Shown here: one piece after another, positions 26,438 through 35,759 of the stretch
Position numbering within the stretch: the first letter of the stretch is position 1
Layout: each line of letters begins with the position of its first letter
DNA from: Priestia endophytica DSM 13796
GTDB lineage: Bacteria > Bacillota > Bacilli > Bacillales > Bacillaceae_H
Reading direction: 5' to 3'
DNA length: 64,000 nucleotides
NCBI RefSeq assembly: GCF_900115845.1
Contig: NZ_FOXX01000001.1
Location: 792,334-856,333, forward strand
Program-made: the position numbers and the translations under genes
Notes under the pieces: generated by a model
What the model saw: only the letters and a program-made list of their open reading frames with translations
Databases searched by the model: none
What the model was told of the DNA's origin: nothing

Positions 26438-26978
26438 TTTCCTCTCCTCCTTTATATAAATCATAGCGACAACATTTCACAAGGATGTCTTGATTTGAAA
26501 ACTCTTTTGAATAATCTCTCTTAAATCCTAACCGTTCATATAGTGAAATTGCCTCTTTCATCATCTCTCCAGAATGCAAATATAAGCACCTTGCTCCTTT
26601 AGTCTTTGCATAAAGCAGACTTTCTTTTAAAAGAGCCTTTGCCACTCCCCTCCCTCTTGCTTTTGGATGAACAGCTAGTAAGCGTACAATAGGATCAAAA
26701 ATTTCAAGTTCTAGTTTGTTATAAGCCGTTTTCCCATTACAAAAGAGCTGAAGAGTTCCAACTATCTCTTTTCCTTGTTTAGCAACTAAAATTTGCTCAA
26801 CCTCTTGTTTTTCTAGTGAGCTACTTATGTTTGCTTTATACTCTTCCCATACACTTTTATCTTCATAATCTTTCTCATACTGTTTGTAGCTTGCTATTAA
26901 AAGAGCTCTTGTTTCCTCTTTTTCGAGCTCGCTCAACTTTGAAATAATAAGACGAGAACTTACATCTACCTTCTTCAT
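26418..26978 (-). CDS. GNAT family N-acetyltransferase
   Basis: A 186-residue GNAT acetyltransferase with the acetyl-CoA motif HPKARGRGVAKALL (R/Q-x-x-G-x-G/A) and a following YLHSGEMMKEAISLYERLGF. It starts directly after the stop of the interrupted ssuB copy (TAA then ATG) and overlaps sndA. It is a second acetyltransferase besides SnaA; B. subtilis likewise has SnaA and SnaB for succinylated cysteines, so an N-acetylation role on a sulfur compound is plausible but unproven. Confidence 0.82.
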   Translation of the reverse strand: MKKVDVSSRLIISKLSELEKEETRALLIASYKQYEKDYEDKSVWEEYKANISSSLEKQEVEQILVAKQGKEIVGTLQLFCNGKTAYNKLELEIFDPIVRLLAVHPKARGRGVAKALLKESLLYAKTKGARCLYLHSGEMMKEAISLYERLGFKRDYSKEFSNQDILVKCCRYDLYKGGEENECQSS

Positions 26979-27749
26979 TTATATCGAGTACTCCACATCT
27001 CGCTGCTCGCTTTTTATACTTTCTTCTCTTCCCATCACCCGATCTAAAATTTTCTTCTCGAAGTAAATAAAGTCATTATCTCTTGGCCTCGGTCTTGCTA
27101 ATGGGATTTCAATATCCATTTCGATTCGTCCTTCTTCAATAAGAAGAACGCGATCTGCCAAAGCAACAGCTTCGCTCACATCATGTGTCACTAAAATGGC
27201 TGTAAAAGCTTTTTCAAATCATAATTGTTCAATTAGATTTTGCATCTCAATACGCGTTAGCGCATCAAGTGCTCCTAGTGGTTCATCGAGAAGAAGAAGA
27301 TTAGGGTCTGCGGCAAGCGCCCTGGCTAGTGATACACGCTGTTTTTGCCCCCCCGATAAAACCCGAGGCCATTTATTGTGCTTATCACCTAGTTTTACAG
27401 CTTGAAGAGCTTCGAAAGCTGTTTCTTCTTCTTTATCCACTGAGCAAATTCTTACGTTTTCAATTACTTTCTTCCAAGGAAGTAGCCGAGGCTCTTGAAA
27501 AAGCACTCGAGTTTGCTCATTATATCCTTTTACTTCTTTACCATTTGCTTGCAAGTTTCCAGCTGACGGTTGCTCTAACCCTGCGATTAACCGTAGAAGC
27601 GTACTTTTGCCACACCCACTCTTTCCAACAATGGCAATAAACTCTCCTTTTTGAATTTCTAAATTAATATCGTGCAAAACTGCTACTTCTCCAAATCGTT
27701 TTGATAGGTTTTGAATAGAAAGGTTCATTCCATTTGAAATGTTCTTCAT
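26979..27749 (-). pseudogene. ssuB: Second SsuB-like sulfonate ABC ATPase, interrupted by an in-frame TGA
   Basis: The frame encodes a nitrate/sulfonate/taurine-type ABC ATPase: Walker A GKSGCGKST, Q-loop LFQEPRLLPW, signature LSGGQKQR and Walker B LLLLDEP are intact. At 27221-27219 the Trp codon expected in LIEQLWFEK is TGA; the frame continues without shift into FTAILVTHDVSEAV and the normal C-terminus to 26979. A single base change explains it. Without readthrough, the H-loop histidine and about 77 residues are lost. The start at 27749 follows GGGGG. Sequencing error, recent inactivation or UGA readthrough are all possible. Confidence 0.88.
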
Positions 27750-27762
27750 AAAATATCCCCCT

Positions 27763-28539
27763 TTAATCTTTTGCAAAGTTCGGATGCCACTTAAGCCAGC
27801 TCCTTTCCATCCATTTTGCAACTGTATCTGATAACTTCCCCAAAAATGCATAAATTAGGATACTAAGTACAATCACATCCATTTGCATAAACTCTCTTCC
27901 GTTCATCGCCATAAAACCAATTCCAGAGTCTGCTGCAACGGTTTCAGCAACAATAAGAGTAAGCCACATCACACCGAGAGAATAACGAACTCCTACTAGA
28001 ATAGAAGGAAGGGATCCTGGCAAAATAACATGCCAGAAAAGAGCCCTTTTATTTAAATTGTAGACTCTCCCCATCTCAGTTAAAGTAGGGTCAATGGAGC
28101 GAATACCGTGAAAAGCATTTAAATATATCGGGAAAAAAACACCGAGAGAAATTAAAACAAGCTTGGCTGGTTCTGCAATCCCAAACCACAGAATCACAAG
28201 CGGAATTAGTGCTAGATGGGGAATATTTCGTACCATCTGGATTGAAGAATCTAACAATTTTTCCGATGTAGTACTCAATCCATTTATCATGCCTAATGCT
28301 AACCCTAATCCTCCTCCAATCAAAAAACCAGTGAATGCTCGCTTTGCACTATCTCCAATATATTGAGTAAGTTCCCCTGTTTGTAAAAGGGTGAGTAACG
28401 TATCCAACACTTTTAACGGCTGTGGAAACGTTTGTGCTCCGATAATGCCTTTTGTTGTCACAACATGCCATGTTACTAATAGAAAGAGTGGCAAAACCCA
28501 AGGCATAATATAGTGAAAAAAGAATCTTTTTTGTCTCAT
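27763..28539 (-). CDS. ssuC: Sulfonate-type ABC transporter permease (second copy)
   Basis: A 258-residue membrane protein with six segments and the BPD permease EAA loop (EMGRVYNLNKRALFWHVILPGSLPSIL). It groups with SsuC/TauC/NrtB permeases. It is encoded between the SsuA-like binding protein and the interrupted ATPase gene, so it belongs to an aliphatic sulfonate or similar sulfur-compound importer. If its ATPase is dead, the ssuB of the first cluster might serve both. Confidence 0.9.
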   Translation of the reverse strand: MRQKRFFFHYIMPWVLPLFLLVTWHVVTTKGIIGAQTFPQPLKVLDTLLTLLQTGELTQYIGDSAKRAFTGFLIGGGLGLALGMINGLSTTSEKLLDSSIQMVRNIPHLALIPLVILWFGIAEPAKLVLISLGVFFPIYLNAFHGIRSIDPTLTEMGRVYNLNKRALFWHVILPGSLPSILVGVRYSLGVMWLTLIVAETVAADSGIGFMAMNGREFMQMDVIVLSILIYAFLGKLSDTVAKWMERSWLKWHPNFAKD

Positions 28540-28551
28540 TAACTCCCCTCC

Positions 28552-29571
28552 CTATTTCTTTAATACTTTGGCTAATTCTTTATCAAACTTATCGCTCCAA
28601 AATGTTTTAGCATCTAAACTTTTCTCAATAATTCCAACATCTTTAAATGTTTCAATAATATCTTGCTGTGAATCTACTGTAACCTCAGAATTTGGAATAA
28701 TTTTAGTGGGTTTCTGAGCTTCTCCTTCTTCTAGAGTCTGCAGTGCCTGTTTAACAGGCTGTTTTGTATTTGCAGCAACAATTTTAGCCCATTCTTCTTT
28801 ATGTTGACGTTGCCACTCATACGCTTTATTAATGCGTGAGATATAGTCTACAATTGCTTTATGTTTTTTAGGATCTTCAATTGCTGCTGTTGAAGCATTG
28901 AGTTGAAAATTTCCTGAGAGAATATCCTTGGCGCTGGCAACTGTCACAGCATCGTTTTCATGTGCTGATAAAATAGCATTCCCATAGCTTGCTAGTGCAT
29001 CGACCTTTCCACCAACTAATGCTGTAAGGCCGTCAGATGTTGTAAGTTGAACTGGCTTAATATCTTCCCAAGAAAGACCAGCATCTTCTAACATTTTAAT
29101 AAGAAAATAGTGTGACGTTGTATTATTTACGTACGCTACTTTCTTTCCTTTTAAATCTTCAACTTTCTTAATTTTTGACCCTTTAGGTACGACTAGCTCT
29201 TGTTGAAGCGTGTTGGATTGTTGGGTAGCAATAACTTTGGAGTTCTCTCCCTTTTGAGATAAAGCAGAGAAAATAGGAGGAATCTCACTTGTTGCTCCAA
29301 AATCAACATGTCCAGCCGTCATAGCTTCTAAAATAAGATTGCCACCTTGAAATACGCTGTACTCCACCTTATACGGCGTATCATCTAATTCAGCCGCTTT
29401 TAGCGCTTCTTCATAAGATCCCCATCCTGTTTGAGCAACTTTTATGGTGACACCATCTAGATCTGAATCTTTTTTAGACTCCGATGCATTACTTCCTTGA
29501 CTTGAACAGCCGCTCAAAATCAAAACGGCTAACAAACCCAATGCTATCAAAATGTTCACTCTACTTTTCAC
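28552..29571 (-). CDS. ssuA: Sulfonate-type ABC substrate-binding lipoprotein (second copy)
   Basis: A 339-residue lipoprotein: signal peptide with lipobox LSGC (Cys about residue 22), then a periplasmic-type binding fold of the SsuA/NMT1 family (KVAQTGWGSYEEAL, GATSEIPPIFSAL, GKKVAYVNNTTSHYFL). It probably binds sulfonates or related organosulfur compounds outside the membrane. GAG-rich ribosome site precedes it; a TATCGGAAT box and small dyad lie about 30-50 bases upstream, so it may have its own regulated promoter within the long operon. Confidence 0.88.
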   Translation of the reverse strand: MKSRVNILIALGLLAVLILSGCSSQGSNASESKKDSDLDGVTIKVAQTGWGSYEEALKAAELDDTPYKVEYSVFQGGNLILEAMTAGHVDFGATSEIPPIFSALSQKGENSKVIATQQSNTLQQELVVPKGSKIKKVEDLKGKKVAYVNNTTSHYFLIKMLEDAGLSWEDIKPVQLTTSDGLTALVGGKVDALASYGNAILSAHENDAVTVASAKDILSGNFQLNASTAAIEDPKKHKAIVDYISRINKAYEWQRQHKEEWAKIVAANTKQPVKQALQTLEEGEAQKPTKIIPNSEVTVDSQQDIIETFKDVGIIEKSLDAKTFWSDKFDKELAKVLKK

Positions 29572-29600
29572 TTTATTTTGTCTCCTTTTCTTAAACTTTG

Positions 29601-29621
29601 TATTCCGATAAGTTTACTTAT
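29601..29621. promoter_or_regulatory. TATCGGAAT box and dyad before the second ssuA
   Basis: Minus strand reads ATAAGT-AA-ACTTAT followed by CGGAATA. The core matches the box before the Rrf2 gene, hinting at the same regulator. Confidence 0.4.
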
Positions 29622-29639
29622 TATGAAACAGTAGTGAAC

Positions 29640-30728
29640 TTATAAACTTTCTATTTTTTTCGTCTTTCCTATTTTTTCTGCTTTTTTTACTGCTTTTATA
29701 AAGCTTTGTTGATCAACAATAAATGTTAGCTGATCCAATGCTTGTTTTCTTAGTTTGACTTCATTGATAATCTGTTTTATCTCTTCACTCGTATCTTTTA
29801 ATCCAAGTTCATCTAAAGTTACAGGTGCTCCCCATTCGGCAATTCTTTCTGACAGCTGTTTAGCTTCAGCTTCTTTTCCTTCCAAGAAAAGCTGAACAAT
29901 TAATCCATAACCAACAAGCTCCCCATGAAGTGACTGATGTGCCCTCTTAAATTGAGTTAAACCATTATGAAGAGAGTGAGCAAGAACAGCACGCGGTGCG
30001 CCATTCGTAATGCTTCCTACTAATCCAGCAAGTTCAATAATACTATCAACAACGGTTTCAAAAGAAGCATTCACTTCCCTTTGTTCATTAGCCAAAATAG
30101 CTTTTTCAGCATGTTGTACAATGAGTTCTAAAGCTAGTTTAGAAGTGGAAAGAGAAATATGAAAGGCTACTGATTCACGTTCATACTCTTCATGTGGTTT
30201 TAGTTCATACCATTTAGCTAAAGTATCAATGATACCAGCAATCAAAAATCGCTTTGGTGCCTGGGCTAAAAGTGCTAAATCAGCTAACACTAATGCTGGT
30301 GCCTGTTTTAAAAGCTGGTGCCCGGTAGCCCTCCCGTCCTTATCATAAAAAACGGACAAGGCAGACCAAGCAGCACATGTAGCTGCAACCGTTGGCACCG
30401 TTATAACGGTTTTGTTCCCATCATCTCCAGCTGCTTTTGCGGCATCTAAAACACTTCCTCCTCCAACTCCAATAATGATTTCTGCATTTTTAGCATGTTG
30501 TTTGATTTTATCGATATTCTCTTCTGTGCAGTATCCTTTAAAAATACTAATCTCTGTTTTTACACCTGCTTCATCTAAACTTTTCATAAAAGAATCCTGT
30601 ACTTCTCGAATCGCTTTTTCTCCTCCAACAACTAAAGCGTTTTTACTAATTGCTGCTACCACTTCTCCTGCTGATTGTAGGATTCCAGCTCCACTAATAT
30701 AATTTTTGGGCGTTTTAAATACTGGCAT
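29640..30728 (-). CDS. Iron-containing alcohol dehydrogenase family oxidoreductase (GldA/HcxA-like)
   Basis: A 362-residue group III Fe-ADH protein resembling glycerol dehydrogenase and E. coli HcxA (YbdH), a hydroxycarboxylate dehydrogenase. Seen are the NAD motif GVGGGSVLDAAK, PTVAATCAAWSA, and the metal ligand region DTLAKWYE ... AHSLHNGL ... HGELVGYG (two His, one Asp). GGAG is 8 nt before the ATG at 30728. It overlaps the preceding aminotransferase gene by 14 bases, suggesting that it reduces the 2-oxo acid made by that enzyme. This pair is not in the B. subtilis ytmI operon. Confidence 0.82.
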   Translation of the reverse strand: MPVFKTPKNYISGAGILQSAGEVVAAISKNALVVGGEKAIREVQDSFMKSLDEAGVKTEISIFKGYCTEENIDKIKQHAKNAEIIIGVGGGSVLDAAKAAGDDGNKTVITVPTVAATCAAWSALSVFYDKDGRATGHQLLKQAPALVLADLALLAQAPKRFLIAGIIDTLAKWYELKPHEEYERESVAFHISLSTSKLALELIVQHAEKAILANEQREVNASFETVVDSIIELAGLVGSITNGAPRAVLAHSLHNGLTQFKRAHQSLHGELVGYGLIVQLFLEGKEAEAKQLSERIAEWGAPVTLDELGLKDTSEEIKQIINEVKLRKQALDQLTFIVDQQSFIKAVKKAEKIGKTKKIESL

Positions 30729-31842
30729 CTTCCACACTCCTATTATGTTTGAATTTTCTTATAATTTCTTTTAGAGATCTTACTACAAATTGATTTTCAG
30801 CTTCTCTTCCAATTGTAATTCGAATCCAATCATCCATTCCAAAGTCTGCACCAGGCCTTATGGATATCCCTCTCTTCAGTAGTTCTTCAACTACTTTTTT
30901 GGCATCATAATGAACGTTCATCGTAATAAAGTTTGTTTTAGAAGGAATATACTCCCACCCTTCCTCCCTGCATTGCTGTTCATAAAAGGCTAATCCTTCT
31001 GCATTGTTCTCTAAACAATTTCTCTTAAACTCCTCATCTTGTAAACTAGCGTATGCCGCAACTTGTGCAAGTTTATTAATATTAACAGGAATTCGAACTT
31101 TATCTAGCATACTAATCATTTCCTGATTGCCTATCCCATAACCAATGCGCAAAGACGCTAAGCCATATACTTTTGAAAAAGTTCTTAAAATAATTACATT
31201 AGAGTATTTTTGGATAATATCTACTGAGTTTGGGTAATCTCCTCCAGCCGCGTATTCATAATAAGCTTCATCCAAAACAACAACGATGTCTTTTCGGATG
31301 TTGTTTAAAAAGTTTTCCAATTCTTCATGTGAAAAGTGTGTTCCTGTTGGATTATTTGGGTTGCATAACCAAATCACTTTTGTTCTAGGTGTAATCGCTT
31401 CTTTTATATCTAACAAGGCAACTTTATGGTGAGCTAACGGTATGAAAAGCGGAGTACCACCTGAAGTTAATGTAACGTTTTTGTACCACCCAAAGCTTGG
31501 AGATGGAATTAATGACACGTCTCCTTCTTCAATGAAGGTTTGACCAATGAGAGTAATCAGTTCAAAAGATCCGTTTCCAAAAATAAGCTGATTCTCTTGG
31601 ACATTATAAAGATTGCTTAGCGCCTCTCTTAAAAGTTGACATTTTGCATCTGGATATAGAAACAGTTCATTTTCCGCACTTTTAATCGCTTCTTTTACAA
31701 GCGGTGAAACCCCCATTGTATTCTCATTTCCTGCTAGCTTTAATACTTTCTCTTGTTTATACTCTTGCTTGATTTGCTCAATTGTTTTTGCTTGTTGATA
31801 TGTTGAGACTTTTTCAAGCTTTTCCCTCTGTTTATAAAGCAT
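30715..31842 (-). CDS. HisC-like class I/II PLP aminotransferase
   Basis: A 375-residue fold-type I aminotransferase of the histidinol-phosphate aminotransferase group: NPNNPTG substrate loop, LDEAYYEY, and PLP lysine in [25 protein letters not shown] lies 9 nt before the ATG at 31842, inside the tcyN end (11-base overlap). No other his genes are present, so histidine synthesis is unlikely. Context suggests transamination of an imported sulfur amino acid, with the next gene's dehydrogenase reducing the product; E. coli ybdL-ybdH offers a parallel. Substrate is inference. Confidence 0.83.
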   Translation of the reverse strand: MLYKQREKLEKVSTYQQAKTIEQIKQEYKQEKVLKLAGNENTMGVSPLVKEAIKSAENELFLYPDAKCQLLREALSNLYNVQENQLIFGNGSFELITLIGQTFIEEGDVSLIPSPSFGWYKNVTLTSGGTPLFIPLAHHKVALLDIKEAITPRTKVIWLCNPNNPTGTHFSHEELENFLNNIRKDIVVVLDEAYYEYAAGGDYPNSVDIIQKYSNVIILRTFSKVYGLASLRIGYGIGNQEMISMLDKVRIPVNINKLAQVAAYASLQDEEFKRNCLENNAEGLAFYEQQCREEGWEYIPSKTNFITMNVHYDAKKVVEELLKRGISIRPGADFGMDDWIRITIGREAENQFVVRSLKEIIRKFKHNRSVEDASI

Positions 31843-32620
31843 GTTGATGTACTCCTTTTCCAGCGTGATTTTGGTTATCGTAGTCATCACCTTCAAGTCG
31901 TTTTAAAAAGCGTTTCGTTCTTTCTTCTTTTGGATTATAAAATATTTGCTCTGGTACTCCTTCTTCAACAATGATGCCTTCGTCCATAAACAGAACATAG
32001 TCAGCTACTTCTCTTGCAAAGGTCATCTCGTGCGTGACAATAATCATTGTAATTCCTTCCTTAGCAATTTCCTTAATAACGGAAAGCACTTCTCCGACTA
32101 ATTCAGGATCAAGGGCAGATGTAGGTTCATCAAATAAAATAACTTTGGGGTTAAGAGCAAGAGCCCTTGCAATTCCTACTCGTTGTTGTTGCCCACCGGA
32201 AAGCTGGCTTGGATAGTGGTGAAGTTTATCTTCTAGTCCTACTTTAGCAAGCATTTTTTTGCTTTGCTCTCTAGCGATTGATTTTTTCATTTTATGAACA
32301 ACAACAAGCCCTTCCATGACGTTTTGAAGTACAGTTTTATGGGAAAATAAGTTGTAATGTTGAAAAACCATTGCAGATTGTCTGCGTATCGCAATAACCT
32401 CCTTTTTCCGAACGCTGTGAGCATCTAAACTTATCTCTCCAACAGATACAGTGCCTTCATCTGGTTTTTCAAGATAATTCAAGCACCGTAGCAACGTCGT
32501 TTTGCCAGATCCGCTCGGTCCTAGGATTGCCACAACTTCCCCATGCTCCACATTAAGACTAATATCTTTCAATATCTCTTGATCTCCAAACGACTTTTTA
32601 ATTCCAGCTAATTTAATCAC
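31832..32620 (-). CDS. tcyN: Cystine-type amino acid ABC transporter ATPase
   Basis: A 262-residue polar amino acid ABC ATPase: Walker [11 protein letters not shown]-loop VFQHYNLF, signature LSGGQQQR, Walker B VILFDEP and H-loop IIVTHEM. In the matching B. subtilis operon TcyN energises uptake of cystine and related sulfur compounds including S-(2-succino)cysteine. It overlaps tcyM upstream by 4 bases and the aminotransferase gene downstream by 11. Confidence 0.92.
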   Translation of the reverse strand: MIKLAGIKKSFGDQEILKDISLNVEHGEVVAILGPSGSGKTTLLRCLNYLEKPDEGTVSVGEISLDAHSVRKKEVIAIRRQSAMVFQHYNLFSHKTVLQNVMEGLVVVHKMKKSIAREQSKKMLAKVGLEDKLHHYPSQLSGGQQQRVGIARALALNPKVILFDEPTSALDPELVGEVLSVIKEIAKEGITMIIVTHEMTFAREVADYVLFMDEGIIVEEGVPEQIFYNPKEERTKRFLKRLEGDDYDNQNHAGKGVHQHAL

Positions 32621-33327
32621 CGAATTCCTCCTTTTGCATATGAATACACCCTTTTTTCAATCCAAGATGACAACACTTCTATAAGAATAGTTAATCCCCA
32701 GTAAATCATCCCTGCTGCAATAAAAGCCTCTAGAAACTTTAAATTGGTAGATGCCACGATATTTGCTGCTCCTGTTATCTCTTTTTGAGAGACGATAAAA
32801 GCAATTGATGATGTATGCAAAAAGCCAACAAAAACATTGGTAAAGTTAGGAATAGACCCAGCAAAAGCCTGTGGTAAGACGATACGTCTCATCACTTGAA
32901 AAGTTGTCATGCCTGTTGCATAAGCAGCTTCTACTTGGCCTTTCGGAAGACTGACAATACCCGAGCGGATTGTTTCCGATAAGTAGGCCCCTGCGCTCAG
33001 TGACAAAGCAAAAAGGACAAATAAAGAAACAGGAATAGCATTTGTCTGTACGTTCATGTCCATTTCTCTCACTACTTTATCAATAAGAAGAGGAAGACCA
33101 AAGTAAATCAGCATAACATGCATAATAATAGGTGTTCCCCTTAAAAAAGAAACATACATTTCCGCAAATGGGGCTAATATCTTCACCTTATAAATGCGAA
33201 TAATAGCTAAAATTAATCCGAGAAGAAAGCCTGCACATAAAGGAATAAGCGTTAGCATTAGGGTAATCGGAAGTGCCTTAATAATCTCCGTTAATGCTGT
33301 CCAAATAAATGGGATATCAATTGTCAT
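32617..33327 (-). CDS. tcyM: Cystine-type amino acid ABC transporter permease
   Basis: A 236-residue HisM-type permease with five or six membrane segments and the EAA motif region [22 protein letters not shown]. Second of two permeases in the tcy set (with TcyL), together forming the membrane channel for TcyN and the binding lipoprotein. Coupled by overlap to tcyN. Confidence 0.9.
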   Translation of the reverse strand: MTIDIPFIWTALTEIIKALPITLMLTLIPLCAGFLLGLILAIIRIYKVKILAPFAEMYVSFLRGTPIIMHVMLIYFGLPLLIDKVVREMDMNVQTNAIPVSLFVLFALSLSAGAYLSETIRSGIVSLPKGQVEAAYATGMTTFQVMRRIVLPQAFAGSIPNFTNVFVGFLHTSSIAFIVSQKEITGAANIVASTNLKFLEAFIAAGMIYWGLTILIEVLSSWIEKRVYSYAKGGIR

Positions 33328-33349
33328 TTTCTTCTTCCCTTTCTGCTTT

Positions 33350-34054
33350 TTAAGCTGATTTCATGACGATTGGTTTATATCGATTTGCTCGTTTTTCCAA
33401 TAATTGAAAACCTCTTTCCATAATCCATACAATCCCGTAATAAATAATAGAAAGAGCGATATATACTTCTAGAGTGTGCATAGAAGATGCAACCAATGCT
33501 TCTCCTCGTCCAACCATATCCATTACACCAATTGTGAAAGCAAGGGATGTATCTTTTAAGGATCCAATCACTGTGTTCGCCATGTTAGGAAGTGCTATTC
33601 CTAATGCTTGGGGAATTACAATTCGTATAAAATTTTGTGTATCGCTCATTCCAATAGATAAAGCAGCTTCTGTCTGTCCTCTGTCAACAGCTCTAATTGC
33701 ACTCCGGAAAATCTCAGAAAACACAGCTCCATTACTAAGAGAATAAGTTATCATCACAAAGTACATCGGATTAACTCTTGAGACATCCCATCCAAATAAC
33801 AATATGAAAGCCGGAATTCCATAGAATACTAGAAATAGCTGAATTAAAATGGGTGTTCCTCGCACAAAAGAAGCATAGAGTACAACGAGCTGAGAAAGGA
33901 AAGGAATCTTAAAAATTCTAGGGATGGCGGCTACCACCCCTATTATCATTCCAGCAATTGTTGAAAAGGCTACAATTTCAAGCGTAACGTATAGATAGGG
34001 AATAAGCTGTGATAGAAAGGTCCAAATTAAAGTGAAATCAAATGCTTTACCCAC
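33350..34054 (-). CDS. tcyL: Cystine-type amino acid ABC transporter permease
   Basis: A 234-residue HisM-type permease, with FVRGTPILIQLFLVFYG and the EAA loop EAALSIGMSDTQNFIRIVIPQA. Paired with TcyM; located 16 bases after the binding-protein gene in the operon order of B. subtilis. Confidence 0.9.
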   Translation of the reverse strand: MGKAFDFTLIWTFLSQLIPYLYVTLEIVAFSTIAGMIIGVVAAIPRIFKIPFLSQLVVLYASFVRGTPILIQLFLVFYGIPAFILLFGWDVSRVNPMYFVMITYSLSNGAVFSEIFRSAIRAVDRGQTEAALSIGMSDTQNFIRIVIPQALGIALPNMANTVIGSLKDTSLAFTIGVMDMVGRGEALVASSMHTLEVYIALSIIYYGIVWIMERGFQLLEKRANRYKPIVMKSA

Positions 34055-34070
34055 TTTGCTTTCCTCCTCG

Positions 34071-34883
34071 CTAGAATTCTACTGTGTAATCTTCACCAAG
34101 CCATTTCTTGCTTAATTTGCCCACTTCTCCTTCTTTCTTTAGTTCAGCTACCGCTTCATCAATTCGTTTCTGAAGCTTTGTTTCATCTTTTCGTAACATA
34201 AAATACACTTTAGAATTTTGAACAGGATCTCCCACTACTTTTAATCCTGCATTAGCCTGTTCATTCTGCAATTTCACTCCAAATGGGGTATGAATGGTTG
34301 CATCTGCACGCCCTGTACGAATTTGGTTAATCGTATCGTCAGATCCTTGGCCAGAATAAACAATATTAATTCCTGCATTATGCTCTTTATTGTACTTTTC
34401 GATGAAAACAGCTGAGTTACTTGTTGCACTCACGATGACTTTTTTCCCTTTCAAATCTTTAATAGACTGGATGTCTTTATTCTTCTCATTCACTGCTACT
34501 TGTAGCGGGAAGATATTATAAGGCTCTTTGCTAAAGAGAAACTTTTCCTCACGTTCTTTATTCACTTCCATTTGATGTGCAATAAAATCAATCTTATTGG
34601 TTTCTAAACTTAACAAAAGATTAGAAAAATCCATTGTTTTAAACTCAAATTCATATTCAGGTAGTTTTTTATCAATCTCGCGCACAAGCTCCACATCATA
34701 GCCTGTAAGTTTCCCATTGTCCTCGATGAAGCATACGTTTGGAAACTGCGTTCCTGTTCCAACAATAATTTTTTGAACCTTTTCCTTGCTTTCTTCATCA
34801 GAGCTTACTTTCTCAACTTGCGAGCATGCTGTTGTGAGTAAAGTAAATACAAGAGCTAAAAATAGACCCGCCTTTTTCTTCAT
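34071..34883 (-). CDS. tcyJ: Cystine-type amino acid-binding lipoprotein
   Basis: A 270-residue family 3 solute-binding lipoprotein: signal peptide ending in lipobox LTTAC (Cys20), then a two-lobe binding fold (GKLTGYDVELVREIDKKLP, DFIAHQMEVNKEREEKFLFSKEP). B. subtilis has two such proteins, TcyJ and TcyK; here there is only one, so the letter is arbitrary. Overlaps snaA by 4 bases. Confidence 0.88.
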   Translation of the reverse strand: MKKKAGLFLALVFTLLTTACSQVEKVSSDEESKEKVQKIIVGTGTQFPNVCFIEDNGKLTGYDVELVREIDKKLPEYEFEFKTMDFSNLLLSLETNKIDFIAHQMEVNKEREEKFLFSKEPYNIFPLQVAVNEKNKDIQSIKDLKGKKVIVSATSNSAVFIEKYNKEHNAGINIVYSGQGSDDTINQIRTGRADATIHTPFGVKLQNEQANAGLKVVGDPVQNSKVYFMLRKDETKLQKRIDEAVAELKKEGEVGKLSKKWLGEDYTVEF

Positions 34884-35416
34884 CTTTGTTCTCCTATTCC
34901 TACATGATTATCTAATAAGTTATAAAGGGACGGGTTTAGCACTTTCCGAAGAAAGACAATATCATCCCCTTCATGCACTTTTTCTTGAAAAGCTTGATAC
35001 CCCCGTCGTTCATAGATTCCCACAAGCCACGGGTGACGCTTAGCCGTAGCTAAATAAACAGCCGGTGCTTTGGCTTGCTCTCCGAGTATTTTCTCTTCTA
35101 CATAAGAAAGCAATTTAGAGCCAACACCTTTTCGTTTAAACTTTGGATGAACAGCAAACCACCAAATAAAAGGATATGGGGCAATGTGCTCGGGATGTGT
35201 CCAAGGATATTGAACAGTTACAGTTGCCGCAATTTCTCCATCCCTCTCTAGTACATAAGAGGCATTCCTTGTTATGTTCTCAACTACAAGATTTCTATCA
35301 GCCGTTGCTGCTGAAAACTTAATATTCAATTCTCGGATTGGTGCGTAAGCTTGTAATGTTAGAGCATGGACTTGATCTACATCCTCAATTCCTGCTAGAC
35401 GAATAACATCTTCCAT
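34880..35416 (-). CDS. snaA: N-acetyltransferase SnaA (YtmI)
   Basis: A 178-residue GNAT acetyltransferase with FAVHPKFKRKGVGSKLL (acetyl-CoA loop) and YLATAKRHPWLVGIYERRGYQ. In B. subtilis SnaA acetylates S-(2-succino)cysteine, the first step of its conversion to cysteine. The GGGGG site precedes GTG (35419) and ATG (35416); the latter has the better 7-nt spacing. Here the gene sits between cmoI and the transporter instead of at the operon start as in B. subtilis. Confidence 0.87.
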   Translation of the reverse strand: MEDVIRLAGIEDVDQVHALTLQAYAPIRELNIKFSAATADRNLVVENITRNASYVLERDGEIAATVTVQYPWTHPEHIAPYPFIWWFAVHPKFKRKGVGSKLLSYVEEKILGEQAKAPAVYLATAKRHPWLVGIYERRGYQAFQEKVHEGDDIVFLRKVLNPSLYNLLDNHVGIGEQR

Positions 35417-35460
35417 CACATTTCCCCCTTTATCTATTAAATCGATAAATTTAGTTGGTT

Positions 35461-35742
35461 TTAAGGCAATAAAGAATCTTCTTTTTTAATACGATCAATA
35501 GCTTCTTGCACATATTGAATACCAACTTTTGTAACAGCTTCATATACTTCACCATTTCCAATTTCAACAACTGGAACGTGACGCACTCCATATTTGATAT
35601 CTAAAATATCACGACGGTCATCAGCATTTGTTACATCAATATCCTGATAAGCTATGTTGTGGCTATTTAAGTATTCTTTCACCTCTGTGCAATAATGGCA
35701 CCCTTTCTTTGACCAAACAACCACTGAAAATGAATTTGACAT
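35461..35742 (-). CDS. cmoI: Glutaredoxin-like protein CmoI (YtnI)
   Basis: A 93-residue glutaredoxin-fold protein with active site CHYC (residues 15-18) and cis-proline region VRHVPVVEI. It matches CmoI of the S-(2-succino)cysteine operon, where it is thought to assist the monooxygenase step by thiol chemistry. It lies 17 bases after cmoJ with an AAAGGAGG-type site. Confidence 0.88.
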   Translation of the reverse strand: MSNSFSVVVWSKKGCHYCTEVKEYLNSHNIAYQDIDVTNADDRRDILDIKYGVRHVPVVEIGNGEVYEAVTKVGIQYVQEAIDRIKKEDSLLP

Positions 35743-35759
35743 GCTTATTTCCTCCTTTA

